NCBI GenBank assembly: GCA_020635435.1
Contig: JACJZU010000004.1
Coordinates: 372,001 to 436,000, forward strand
DNA: 64,000 bases
Origin: Flavobacteriales bacterium
GTDB lineage: Bacteria > Bacteroidota > Bacteroidia > NS11-12g > UBA9320
Direction: 5' to 3'
Program-made: the position numbers and the translations under genes
The notes under the pieces: generated by a model
Databases searched by the model: none
What the model was told of the DNA's origin: nothing
Seen by the model: only the letters and a program-made list of their open reading frames with translations
In this document: in pieces, positions 53,601-62,116 of the stretch
Numbering within the stretch: the stretch's first letter is position 1
Layout: every line of letters starts with the position of its first letter

Positions 53601-56181
53601 CGGAGAATAAAGCGCCATTCCAACCTTTGCCTTCCGGTATTTTCAATCCAACATAGGAGCGGTAAGGAGAATAAGGGATGAAGAGGCGATCTACCGAAAA
53701 ATCCCCACCCGGTTCAAATGCCCGCACTTTGAAATTGGCCAATAGCATTCCCGGAGCGTTCTCCGGAGCTTCTATACCGTGGTTTATGCGTACCTTGCCC
53801 GCAGCATCCAGATTGCCTTCGAAGATCATGCGCTCATCTGCCGAGAAAGGGCGTGACGGATCGTCGAATACATAAGCCGGGAATTTCTTAAAAGCCGTTT
53901 TGTGTTTGCTCAGCTTCAGCTCAACATCGCATTTCAGGTTCGGGGCATCCGCTCCATGAAGCCACTTCACTTCCAGTTCGCCGTAATTGCTGCCTGAATT
54001 GCTAAGGTAAGTATCCCCAAAATCGAGTGCGATCTTAAGCCGATTGGGCTTTACTGCCTCGATGCGCAGATTCTTTGTAAATACCGAGGCGCCAACTTTC
54101 ACCCGCGCTTTCCATATACCCGTTTGCGATTCGGCATCGGTTCGGGTAGTAAGGCGGTAAACGTTATTCACGGATGGATGTACCACCCTGCGCTCGAATA
54201 CCTGATTATCCGGACTCAGCAATTCGAAAAGGACCGGATGATTTTCGGGTAGCATGCGGTTCCGGTCCTCCAGGATCATACTCAGGAAAAGCGTATCACC
54301 CGGACGCCAGACCCCGCGCTCGCCGTAAATAAAACCTCTGATGCCCCGGTCGTTCTGTTGTCCGCCTACATCGAACATACTCAGGGACAAGGACGAACCA
54401 TCGTCGAGCCGCAAATAGCCTCTTTGTTTGTCCTTTTTGGCCACCAAAAGAAATGGCTTGCTTTTCAGATCGATCTCTGTGAATCCCTCGGAGTTTGTTT
54501 TTTGCGTACTGAGCAGTTTGTTCTGAAAATTGTAGATCTCCACTTGGACGCCTTCCAGTGGTTCCGTGGATCGGAGGTCGGTAACCGCTGCGAGTAGGGT
54601 GCTTCCTGCGCCGCCTTTGGCTATGATGCCGAGATCCGAGGCCAGCACATTGCGCGACTTGGTGCGCCCGCTCGACATGTAATAGGAGGCCGAGCAGGGA
54701 TTGTCCCGCTCCTGATAATCGTATTCCTCGTAATCGTAATAATCGTAGTAATCGTAATAGTAACCCGGCTCATCGTACGACTCCATTTCGCTGTCCGGCA
54801 AGGGGTAATCGATCTCCGATTCGTTAGCGCTTTGCGATTCGTCGCAGGGATAGAGGGAGTGTTTTTTTGAAAATCCGACCGATACGCGGTAAATCGCGCC
54901 GGGTTCAACTTCGATGAGTTTGGAAAGATCGAGCGCAAAGTTGTTCCAGGATCCCGGATCGATGGATTTGTCCGATTTCAGCGGGACTTCCCCTTTGTAC
55001 ACGATCCGCCCCACGCGTTTCAGTTCCTGCTGCCCATTCAATTGATTCACCTGAAGGAACTGGGCTACATTATCCTCAAAGATCTTGATGACCTTCACAT
55101 CCACAGCACTCAGATTAACCGCTTTGAAAGGGAAGTGCAAGCCGTCGTTCCCGGGAAGGATCACTCCATCGCCAACTAATTCCACTGCGGGTTGAATGCT
55201 CCGGAATTCCAGCTCCTGGGTATAGATATCGATGAGCTGATAGCCCAAACTATTGCGTATTCCGTCGCTCACATAAAGTTTAACTGTTCCGCGGATGCGT
55301 TTTTCGGGATAAACCGTAATGGCCATGGGCTGACGAACCAGCTTGAGCGTGTATGCCGGTTGCAGATTGATGAGCCCTTCCAGTTCCTGATCCTGTTTGA
55401 TGGGGTCGCTGAAATAAATAGTGATGGATTGGGTGGGATGTTGGGTGGTTTTCACATTGACAACCGAAAATTCCCCTAGCGGCGGTACTTTGATCACTTC
55501 ATCACCCTCGCCTTTAAAACCGAGCTTTTCGCCATTCCATTTCAGGTAAACTTCCCCGCGGTCCTCGGTACGACTTACACTATCGATGCTGAAGTTGTGA
55601 ATGCGTCCGTCAGCGCTGTGTTCCCAATTGATATGCAGTGGTTTCCCGTTCTGAAAAGCTTCGATGCTCTGCTCGAGCGCTTCCGATTCGGCAAAATCGT
55701 TCGTATGGGCCACGGCATTGATCATTTGCCAGCGCAGGTCCTGATCGTCGTACGCTTCCATCCCGGTGAATTCAGTACGCAGATCCTGCTTTAGCGTTGA
55801 GAATCGGAAAACGAGTGTAGAAAGGTGATCGGGCACATCGAGCAGTTTTGAAAGCCGGAATTCTGCTTCAAATTCTTTTCCGGAGGGCAAAGGTTTTTCG
55901 GGAATGAAAACCAATTCCCGATCGTCGGTCCATTCGGCATGTCCTTTGATATTGGGGCTGAAATCAAAAAGTTTCGAGCTCACTTTTTTTCCCGGCTCCG
56001 CATCGGCATAGGAATCTGCCAAACGCACACGTATGTGAGATCGATTGCTGATCATGCCGCTGGTGAATGCGGAGATGTAGCCGGCAAAGGCGGGGTCGAT
56101 CTGTTGGGGGGCTTGGTCTTTTTTACAGGTTGAGAAAAGTAATGAAGTTATTACAGCGAGGATTACTAAGCGCAAGGACAT
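50644..56181 (-). CDS. yfhM: Bacterial alpha-2-macroglobulin, lipoprotein, thioester-containing
   Basis: The 1,845-residue protein starts with a lipobox (LLFSTC, Cys19), contains a series of MG beta-sandwich domains, and has an intact thioester motif C1395-L-E-Q in the complement-like helical TED domain (QYPHGCLEQTTSS). Bacterial macroglobulins trap attacking proteases in the periplasm and so protect cells whose envelope is breached; the pbpC neighbour repairs the wall. A Tyr/Asp-rich stretch (about residues 467-492, including YYYDYYDYYDYEEYDYQE) interrupts one of the early domains. Confidence 0.93.
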   Translation of the reverse strand: MSLRLVILAVITSLLFSTCKKDQAPQQIDPAFAGYISAFTSGMISNRSHIRVRLADSYADAEPGKKVSSKLFDFSPNIKGHAEWTDDRELVFIPEKPLPSGKEFEAEFRLSKLLDVPDHLSTLVFRFSTLKQDLRTEFTGMEAYDDQDLRWQMINAVAHTNDFAESEALEQSIEAFQNGKPLHINWEHSADGRIHNFSIDSVSRTEDRGEVYLKWNGEKLGFKGEGDEVIKVPPLGEFSVVNVKTTQHPTQSITIYFSDPIKQDQELEGLINLQPAYTLKLVRQPMAITVYPEKRIRGTVKLYVSDGIRNSLGYQLIDIYTQELEFRSIQPAVELVGDGVILPGNDGLHFPFKAVNLSAVDVKVIKIFEDNVAQFLQVNQLNGQQELKRVGRIVYKGEVPLKSDKSIDPGSWNNFALDLSKLIEVEPGAIYRVSVGFSKKHSLYPCDESQSANESEIDYPLPDSEMESYDEPGYYYDYYDYYDYEEYDYQERDNPCSASYYMSSGRTKSRNVLASDLGIIAKGGAGSTLLAAVTDLRSTEPLEGVQVEIYNFQNKLLSTQKTNSEGFTEIDLKSKPFLLVAKKDKQRGYLRLDDGSSLSLSMFDVGGQQNDRGIRGFIYGERGVWRPGDTLFLSMILEDRNRMLPENHPVLFELLSPDNQVFERRVVHPSVNNVYRLTTRTDAESQTGIWKARVKVGASVFTKNLRIEAVKPNRLKIALDFGDTYLSNSGSNYGELEVKWLHGADAPNLKCDVELKLSKHKTAFKKFPAYVFDDPSRPFSADERMIFEGNLDAAGKVRINHGIEAPENAPGMLLANFKVRAFEPGGDFSVDRLFIPYSPYRSYVGLKIPEGKGWNGALFSDEPNQIPIVCVDEKGNGVTRRNVQVEVYDVYWRWWWDGTSSEDLSQYVRNSSRHLLQSGTVDVVNGKGIYELKFKDDLYGRKFIRIVDPESGHSAGATFYVTYKGWWTNAGAESPGGAEMLTFNTDKESYTVGEKVEVTLPASVKGRTLVSIESGSKILKKFWVQASAGKFEFTSTAEMSPNAYIHLTMIQPHKNTVNDRPIRMYGVQALEVRNADSKLKPTIRMPDELKPERTFSVQVGEASNRGMTYTLAVVEEGLLDLTRFKTPDPTEHFLAKEALSVRTWDMYKFVIGAQSGAMAGLLALGGDEYLGKQEGNQANRFKPVVRFLGPFYLKPGTTATHRIDMPNYIGSVRTMVVASNPGAYGSAEKATPVRTPLMLLSTLPRVLGPEEEVSLPVTIFAMNPAIRDVQISVKTNSLLQVDGSANKAIRFEKTGEKVVYFKLKTADLLGKATVTVSAQSGNERSSYPVELQVRAPNPLISDLAQWRLEPGESVEVDYQPLGIKGTNKGTLEASALPPLLIEKRLDYLIQYPHGCLEQTTSSVFPQLFVDQFTELSTEQKQKIQEHVDAALDKLRRFQMSNGGFSYWPGNDHYSDWATTYVGHFLLEARARGYKLPPSMLENWVQFQKDKANTWVQVPSKRSDLLQAYRLYSLALAGEPALGAMNRLRSSGDLGTAATWRLAAAYQLSGRGHVATELVRGQALDVNEYTEWSHSFGSRSRDRAMILETLSLMKRKADADKVFELVSHDLGTDRWYSTQQTAFMLVGISKYLSSYKSGEPIKFALTRGGKRSDLTVSSVLHKIRLKPESAEKLTVKNTGSNTIFLTQTRSGIPGTDSRPSVRKNLEMSVIYTDLNGRRLDIDGLPQGTDFYAEVTLRNPGVLGYYENLSLSQIFPSGWEIRNFRMDAPEDGEQTTKNVDYQDIRDDRVLSYLNLNKGKTVRVKIQLHAAYRGRFYAPSVYAEAMYDDQIRALEPGKWIRVTEPGSM

Positions 56182-56331
56182 GTGGGGTCGGAATTATTTG
56201 GTATGGGTAATTGTGTGCATTTACGGCTGTTCGAAGATAAGGCTTGTGCAACAGCTACCTTCAGAACTGACGAAAAGCAAGAAAAGTATGAAAATTTGAG
56301 AAGTTGTTAGAACCGGAGATCGGAGTGGAGG

Positions 56332-57093
56332 TCAAATGCTTGGTTTAATACCTACAGCACCACCAGCGTCTATGAGTGTGAGCAAGATCTCATCGTGGTT
56401 AAAATATTCGTCGGCGGCTTGTTTTGACCCGGACCAATAACCGTAGTCGTCCAATATGAGCACGCCATTGGCCGACAATGTTGGGTAGAGATGAACCAGT
56501 TCGTGTTTGGTTGATGCGTACCAATCAGTATCTAAGCGCAATAAGGAAGTGGAATACGGAATGTGGACGGGTATTGATTCTTCGACTGGCCCTTTTATAA
56601 GCTTGATCTTATCGAGAGGATATTTCGTCGAGGCCATGTTCGTTTCGACTTCTTGAAATGGAGCATAACACCAGGCATTATGATCTTGCCGTTGATCGCC
56701 CCTCCATTTTTTTAATACCGATGTGGCCTTTCCTTCTATTCTTTTGTCCTCTTCTGTTGGGGGAGTCATCCCTTCAAATGTGTCGTACAGCCAGATGTTT
56801 CGGGTTTCATCACCTAGTTCTTTTAGCGTGAGAGCTATAAGCATAGAGCTGCCGCCTTTCCATACCCCGCATTCAACCAAGTCTCCGGGAATGCGATTTT
56901 GAACGATATAGCATACGCTCTTATACAGGGTATACATCTTCTCGCGTGATGTCATTGTAAAGGGTTTGCACAGTTCATAAAATCTCAAGAACCGTTCATC
57001 CATTTCTACAACTTTGTTTAAGCTTAGACAGATCTTGTATCCAACTTTCCCCAGTTTAAATTGAATCCAATTAATGGTTTTTTCTCTAAGCAT
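56332..57093 (-). CDS. TylF/MycF-type sugar O-methyltransferase
   Basis: The 253-residue enzyme matches the TylF family: GDLVECGVWKGGSSMLIAL (SAM-binding), IWLYDTFEGMTPP, LLRLDTDWYASTKHEL (metal-binding acidic pair) and LILDDYGYW. These enzymes methylate hydroxyls of sugars on macrolides or glycans with a divalent metal. Here it is the last of three minus-strand genes in a glycan locus, so the target is probably a surface sugar. The region from here onward is noticeably AT-richer than the macroglobulin gene. Confidence 0.85.
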   Translation of the reverse strand: MLREKTINWIQFKLGKVGYKICLSLNKVVEMDERFLRFYELCKPFTMTSREKMYTLYKSVCYIVQNRIPGDLVECGVWKGGSSMLIALTLKELGDETRNIWLYDTFEGMTPPTEEDKRIEGKATSVLKKWRGDQRQDHNAWCYAPFQEVETNMASTKYPLDKIKLIKGPVEESIPVHIPYSTSLLRLDTDWYASTKHELVHLYPTLSANGVLILDDYGYWSGSKQAADEYFNHDEILLTLIDAGGAVGIKPSI

Positions 57094-57118
57094 AAATGGG
57101 GAAGCAAAATTGTTAGAC

Positions 57119-57853
57119 TTACTTTTTTACCGGTTTAAGTAAAAATTCCAGTTCAAAATCCGGACGGATCAATAGCGCGAGCCAAATAAGAGTAGAATAC
57201 AATCGAAAAGAAGTCAGACGGTTTTGCAGAAGGATGGCAAAGATTCGCTCATACCCAAATTTTCTACGTTTGTATTCGATGATCTCAAAGCCAAGTGAGT
57301 CGGACAGATTAGTAAAATTCCCAATACTCCATGTGAAAAGATGATGGTCTCGGTCTTTCTTGTTAGGCCTTTTTCGATAGTATCCATGTTCAAGTGGTAG
57401 ATAAATTAGAATTTGGCCGGCAGGTTTCAACAAGGTTTTCATGCTTTCGAGAGCCTCCGCAGGATTCTCGAGATGTTCCAGCACATGACTGCAAATAATC
57501 AGATCATAACGGCCTGATTGTTCTTCTCCTATCTTGTTTATAAACTTTATCCCAAGTCCTTCTACTTGAGTTTGGAGAGATACGGCGATGTCAAAACCTA
57601 TTTTCTCTGCACAGTCGAGTCCTGATATATTCCAGCCCGGTCCCACACCATACTCGAATATTTTATATTCTAGATCCACAAATCGTCCAATCTTTTTCGT
57701 TCGTCTTCTCTCTATTAGAGCGAATCCTTTTTTGTTAAGACCGCCATTTACCTCCTCGTGATATTTGGCGCCTCCTTCATCGAGATATGGATTGCCGGAT
57801 GATTTTTTTTTGGCCATTTGCTTCACACGCGTGCTTTCAGACATTCGATCCAT
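57119..57853 (-). CDS. Class I SAM-dependent methyltransferase
   Basis: The 244-residue protein has a Rossmann core with motif I (IFEYGVGPGWNIS) and motif IV/post I (YDLIICSHVLEHLENPAEAL). Its start overlaps the upstream GT4 stop by 17 bases; ATGs at 57853, 57844 and 57817 are possible. Immediately after the 57817 ATG lies a run of nine As (57803-57811 on the plus strand as Ts), a slippage-prone tract. Acceptor unknown, probably a glycan or lipid-linked sugar. Confidence 0.75.
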   Translation of the reverse strand: MDRMSESTRVKQMAKKKSSGNPYLDEGGAKYHEEVNGGLNKKGFALIERRRTKKIGRFVDLEYKIFEYGVGPGWNISGLDCAEKIGFDIAVSLQTQVEGLGIKFINKIGEEQSGRYDLIICSHVLEHLENPAEALESMKTLLKPAGQILIYLPLEHGYYRKRPNKKDRDHHLFTWSIGNFTNLSDSLGFEIIEYKRRKFGYERIFAILLQNRLTSFRLYSTLIWLALLIRPDFELEFLLKPVKK

Positions 57854-58949
57854 TAATGTATATTTTTTGAATATCGTTGACTACTTTCTCCCAGTTGTGA
57901 ACCGATTCTATTTGCTTCCTACCTGCCATACCCAATGATTTCGCTTCTTCGGGATGACCGAGGATTCGTCTTAGTGCAATGGCGAGTTGTTCAGCTTCTA
58001 ATTTGTGGATCAACAAACCATTTTCACCATCCCTGATGAAGTCCGCTGTTCCTCCCGCTGCAAATGCAATTACCGGGATTCCATGAATCATAGCTTCCAT
58101 TAAACGGGTGGGTTGACCTTCCCATGATCCTACAGCCACAAATACAGAGGCAATACTATAATGGAGCATCAATTCTTTAAATTCAGCCGGATCTCCGGGG
58201 TCATAAGGACCGTGAAATAAAAGTGTATTAGAAATACCCAATTCGTTCGAAAGTTGGATAAGTTGCTTTTTGTAATGTTCAGTAATGAGACCTACGAAAT
58301 TTATTTTGAATTCAGGAAATTCTGAATTGACCATGGAAAGCGCTTGAATTAGGAGTTCTGGATTTTTGTCAGGTATTATTCTGCCTGTGAAAAGTATCTC
58401 CTTATTACGTTTAACTCCGATCTCTTTCGCAGGATAGACGCCCATGGGGATGATATGGACTTTTCGCCGATCAATATGGAACCGGTCATGAAGCTTTTTC
58501 TTTTCTATTTCCGAGTACACTATTACTGCATCACTACGACGGAGTATGTATTTTACGATTGGCTGGAATAACGACAGAAACAACCTGAGTAATTTACTCG
58601 AATAATCAGGATACACTCCGTGAATGGATGTGATCAAACGGGAATTTCGTTTGAACATTGCACCAATCAGGGAGTGAAGAAACCAGACGCTGTGTAGATG
58701 AATTACGTCATAATTGTTCCGGATCAAATGAGGCACTAAACCGAACGCAAGTGGATTCCTAAAGACGCTGATCAATGGCCTAAAATAAATAGCTTCTTGC
58801 TTTCTGCCTTTTTTATTTGTGTTGAAGGAAGTCGTCAGGACTGTACAGTCCTCTCCTTTATCCTTCAGACTCTTCGCTAAACGACTCACATAAGCTTCAA
58901 TTCCACCTATGTGGGGGAGGTAGATGTGTGCAATTTGCGCTATTTTCAT
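57837..58949 (-). CDS. Glycosyltransferase family 4
   Basis: The 370-residue GT-B enzyme has the N-terminal IYLPHIGGIEAYVSRLAKSL and HSVWFLHS segments. Its C-terminal domain carries FTGRIIPDKNPELLIQAL and the EX7E-type donor site (EGQPTRLMEAMIHGIPVIAF followed by AGGTADFIRDGENGLL). It transfers an activated sugar in glycan assembly. The downstream methyltransferase start lies inside it. Confidence 0.9.
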   Translation of the reverse strand: MKIAQIAHIYLPHIGGIEAYVSRLAKSLKDKGEDCTVLTTSFNTNKKGRKQEAIYFRPLISVFRNPLAFGLVPHLIRNNYDVIHLHSVWFLHSLIGAMFKRNSRLITSIHGVYPDYSSKLLRLFLSLFQPIVKYILRRSDAVIVYSEIEKKKLHDRFHIDRRKVHIIPMGVYPAKEIGVKRNKEILFTGRIIPDKNPELLIQALSMVNSEFPEFKINFVGLITEHYKKQLIQLSNELGISNTLLFHGPYDPGDPAEFKELMLHYSIASVFVAVGSWEGQPTRLMEAMIHGIPVIAFAAGGTADFIRDGENGLLIHKLEAEQLAIALRRILGHPEEAKSLGMAGRKQIESVHNWEKVVNDIQKIYINGSNV

Positions 58950-59614
58950 TTGATTCCATCTGCGGATTATCGTTGATCAGTTGAGAGGCATTCATCCAGT
59001 GCACTCGTCAATCCACGGCGAATGTAAATGAATTTGCTGTCAGTCTATCCTATGCTGATTCATCGTCTGAACCAATATCAGGAGAGCTCCAAGACATACA
59101 ATCGTCATTCCAAGTTAATTGACAAGCTCAGTAGTTGTGGCTAGTAACGTACATCTTACATTATGTATGAGCAAAGAATCATGCTGTTTAGAGTTGGCCA
59201 TTAAGAATGACTACTCGCAAGAAGATACTGTTAATGTTAGTGAAGTTATTGTCGTTGAGAATAAGAGGCATGTATCGGCTGACCCCGGATATTATCCAGG
59301 ATCGTATACAAACGAGATCTTCTATCTTGAACGACGGACTCCAATCAGACTAGTTTTTTGATCTTCTTGAATCAATTTTTCGGTGCATTGGGAAAATCAG
59401 GACCGTGACGACTTCTAGATTTGGTCTAGGAAATAGGGAAGAGTTTCTATGTATATCAGTACCATTTAGTCAAAAGTAGGTAGTACGACGTCTACATCTA
59501 GCTGAGGATTAGGTGTTTGGCAGAAGTAAATCTCACTTTTTTATGCACTCTCATTATCCAATTTTCTTTATCATGAAGATTCCGCTAATATTGGGATCTC
59601 AAAGATTACACAAC
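58950..59614. other. Gene-free stretch of the glycan locus
   Basis: This 665-base region separates divergent genes. It has an 80-codon open frame at 59119-59361 that starts with TTG, has no recognised family and shows no coding-like composition, so I do not call it. Beyond general AT-richness I see no structured RNA or repeat. Confidence 0.5.
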
Positions 59615-60499
59615 ATGGCACTAATGTCGAAATCTCTTTCAGTCATCATTCCCGCATACAATGAGGAAGATTCACTGAGAATTGAACTACCATTAATGGT
59701 TGAATTTTGTAGTCGACACAATTACCAGCTCATCATTGTGAATGATGGTTCCAAGGATAAAACAGCAGAAGTTTGCAAAGAGTATTTTCAGCACGATCAT
59801 TTCACCTTAATTTCTCATAAAGTCAATCGTGGATATGGCGCTGCAATCAAGACAGGCATTGTGGCCGCTAAAACGGATCTAATAATAACTATTGATGCTG
59901 ATGGACAACACACTTTTGAAGATGTGGTTAAACTGCATAGAAAGCTGGAGGAAGAAGATGCCGATATGGTCGTAGGTAGTAGACATGGTCAGCGTTCAGC
60001 AAGTTTGTATCGAGGTCTTGGCAAAAAGTTGATCCGAATGACTGCGAAGTTTTTAGTTGAAGTTCCAATCAAAGATTTGAACTCCGGTATGAAAATATAC
60101 CGGACTGATTTAGCGAAAAGATATATTAAGTTTTGTCCGGATGCCATGCCTTATAGTGATGTTATTGGGCTGGTCTTTGTCCATTTTCGTCATCGTGTAG
60201 TGGAAGAGCCAATAATAATAAAGGATCGTGTTGCCGGAAAGAGCACTATCTCAACAATTACTGCAATCCAAACAGTTCGTGAGTTGGTGAATATGGTGTT
60301 CTTGATAAATCCCCTCAAAGTCTTTTTTACTTTGTTTATTTGTATGCTTTCGGTATCTCTTTTTTGGGGTGTACCCATTTTAGTCAGAGGGCAGGGGGTG
60401 AGTGTGGGTACATTGTTGGGTATATTAATATCTGTGCTTCTCATACTAATAGGTTTCGTCGCTGAGCAGATTTCTCAGATCCGTAAGAGTAATATTTGA
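59615..60499 (+). CDS. Glycosyltransferase family 2, polyprenyl-phosphate type
   Basis: The 294-residue enzyme begins MALMSKSLSVIIPAYNEEDSL; the ATG at 59615 is preferred to a GTG-led extension of 34 unconserved residues. The catalytic domain has IIVNDGSKD, the IDADGQH metal site and RGLGKKLIRMTAKFL. Two C-terminal membrane helices (about 225-290) place it with DPM1/GtrB-like enzymes that load sugars onto polyprenyl phosphate at the inner membrane. A second GT2 follows 41 bases later. Confidence 0.87.
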   Translation: MALMSKSLSVIIPAYNEEDSLRIELPLMVEFCSRHNYQLIIVNDGSKDKTAEVCKEYFQHDHFTLISHKVNRGYGAAIKTGIVAAKTDLIITIDADGQHTFEDVVKLHRKLEEEDADMVVGSRHGQRSASLYRGLGKKLIRMTAKFLVEVPIKDLNSGMKIYRTDLAKRYIKFCPDAMPYSDVIGLVFVHFRHRVVEEPIIIKDRVAGKSTISTITAIQTVRELVNMVFLINPLKVFFTLFICMLSVSLFWGVPILVRGQGVSVGTLLGILISVLLILIGFVAEQISQIRKSNI

Positions 60500-60540
60500 C
60501 TATATTCGAATTCGGTGCTTAAATCTGTCCTATTCGAAGA

Positions 60541-61332
60541 ATGATTAACCACACATTTATTGTACTAGCTTATAAGGATTCACCTTATTTACCTGAATGT
60601 CTTGAATCACTCGTGAATCAAACTAGTAAAAGTGAATTGTTGATTTGTACATCTACCCCTTCAAAGTATATAAGTGACCTTGCCGAGAGATACGATATCG
60701 AAGTTTTAGTCGCTCCTTCAGGATTGGGGAGCTTGCATGACAATAATTTTGCTTTCAGACAAGCACGGACGAAATACGTAACGATAGCCCATCAAGACGA
60801 TGTATACATGCCTAAATATGCAGAAGCCTGTGTAACGGCAGCTGAGATGTATCCGGATACGCTAATTGCATTCACTAATGGAATAGAAGTAGTAAGAGGG
60901 GAATTACGATATCATAGCAATTTGATGCGAGTTAAGAGAATGATGTTATTCGCTTTTATGCCCTTTCAAAAGACTCTTAAGAGTAAGTTTTTAAAGCGAG
61001 GATTATTGTCACTCGGCAATCCTATTTCCGCACCGACGGTTATGTATAACATGGATAATCTTCCAAATTTTCAGTTTATTTCGGAGTTTTCCGATAATTT
61101 GGATTGGGATAATTGGCTTAGAATTGCAAATATGAGTGGGCGCTTCGTGTATTTGCCGGAGGTATTAATACAAAGGCGACTGCATGAGCATTCCCAAACA
61201 TCTGCAGGTATAAAGACTAGCAGAGGAGAGGCAGAAGATATGAGCATGTTCATGCAATTTTGGCCAAAGCCAATAGCGAAGATATTGACTAGGTTGTACT
61301 CGGTAAGAACTAAGTCAAATGACGTAACCTGA
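60541..61332 (+). CDS. Glycosyltransferase family 2
   Basis: The 263-residue soluble enzyme opens with FIVLAYKDSPYLPECLESLVNQ, and has the metal-binding acidic pair in TIAHQDDVYMPKYAEAC. The acceptor end has SDNLDWDNWLRIANMSGRFVYLPEVLIQRRLHEHSQT. It lacks membrane helices. Together with the preceding gene it forms a plus-strand pair for glycan assembly, convergent with the formyltransferase-like gene. Confidence 0.85.
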   Translation: MINHTFIVLAYKDSPYLPECLESLVNQTSKSELLICTSTPSKYISDLAERYDIEVLVAPSGLGSLHDNNFAFRQARTKYVTIAHQDDVYMPKYAEACVTAAEMYPDTLIAFTNGIEVVRGELRYHSNLMRVKRMMLFAFMPFQKTLKSKFLKRGLLSLGNPISAPTVMYNMDNLPNFQFISEFSDNLDWDNWLRIANMSGRFVYLPEVLIQRRLHEHSQTSAGIKTSRGEAEDMSMFMQFWPKPIAKILTRLYSVRTKSNDVT

Positions 61333-61402
61333 GATTTGACTGATCCAATTTTTATAACGATTAACTCCTAATTATCCTTTCATTAGGTAAAATGAAGTCT
61401 TT

Positions 61403-62116
61403 CTACATTGAAAGGAGGGCTATGTGCTTGAGAACAGGATGTATGATGTAGTACTCTTCGGAAACGGTGTTGCCATTCTTATTGTCAAACTTTAATAGGT
61501 GATTTGTTTTGAGAATGTGGACGGCCCTGCACAAGCAATCTGCCCGCACGATATTGTCAAACCATGTGTCAATATTAGTTCCTCTGGGAGGGATTTCGTA
61601 TTCGTGTTTAAGGATGATTTTACCTGAATCAATCTGATCCGTCATTAGAAAAGCTGTAACTGTACATTTTTTTTGGTTTAAAATGCTATAGTAAATAGTA
61701 GTACTTCCTCTTTCTTCAGGTAATGAGCCAGGATGCATGTGCAAATATGGCATGTTCGTTTCAAAATGGTTTTGTTTAAGAATTTGTCCGCCATACCCCG
61801 AAAAAATAACAAAATCAAATTTCAATTGATTTATTCTGTCGATAATGAGATTAGAGTTGACGTCCAATGTGTTGATAAATTCAAAAGACCAACCCTTCTG
61901 TTCAAACACATCAGTTATTGGTGTAGACATATCCGGAATTTTCAATCTTAGATCGTGAAGGTTCGTTTCAGTAGTAATGTCCAATTTTGGGTTTACAATT
62001 TTACGTTCGTGAAATCCGTAGAATAATCCAAAGACTGTTATGTCTGTTAAGGTAGATAAAGCATGAGTATATGCTCGAGATCTGAGAGTGTTTCCTGCTA
62101 GTAATAGTAATTTCAT
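61403..62116 (-). CDS. Formyltransferase-family protein
   Basis: The 237-residue protein has the fold core of the PurN/Fmt formyltransferases: FVIFSGYGGQILK, the loop YLHMHPGSLPEERGSTTIYY and TDQIDSGKIILKHEYEIPP. In classical members the loop reads NxHxSxLPxxRG with a catalytic Asn; here that Asn is replaced by His (LHMHPG), although the His and the later Asp (IDSG) are kept. It might formylate an amino sugar or another amine, or have a changed reaction. Its ATG overlaps the stop of the nucleotidyltransferase gene by four bases, so the two are coupled. Confidence 0.75.
   Translation of the reverse strand: MKLLLLAGNTLRSRAYTHALSTLTDITVFGLFYGFHERKIVNPKLDITTETNLHDLRLKIPDMSTPITDVFEQKGWSFEFINTLDVNSNLIIDRINQLKFDFVIFSGYGGQILKQNHFETNMPYLHMHPGSLPEERGSTTIYYSILNQKKCTVTAFLMTDQIDSGKIILKHEYEIPPRGTNIDTWFDNIVRADCLCRAVHILKTNHLLKFDNKNGNTVSEEYYIIHPVLKHIALLSM

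Noticed and set aside
59119..59361. An 80-codon open frame between divergent glycan genes
   Set aside because: TTG start, no recognised family, no coding signal and no promoter; more likely chance.
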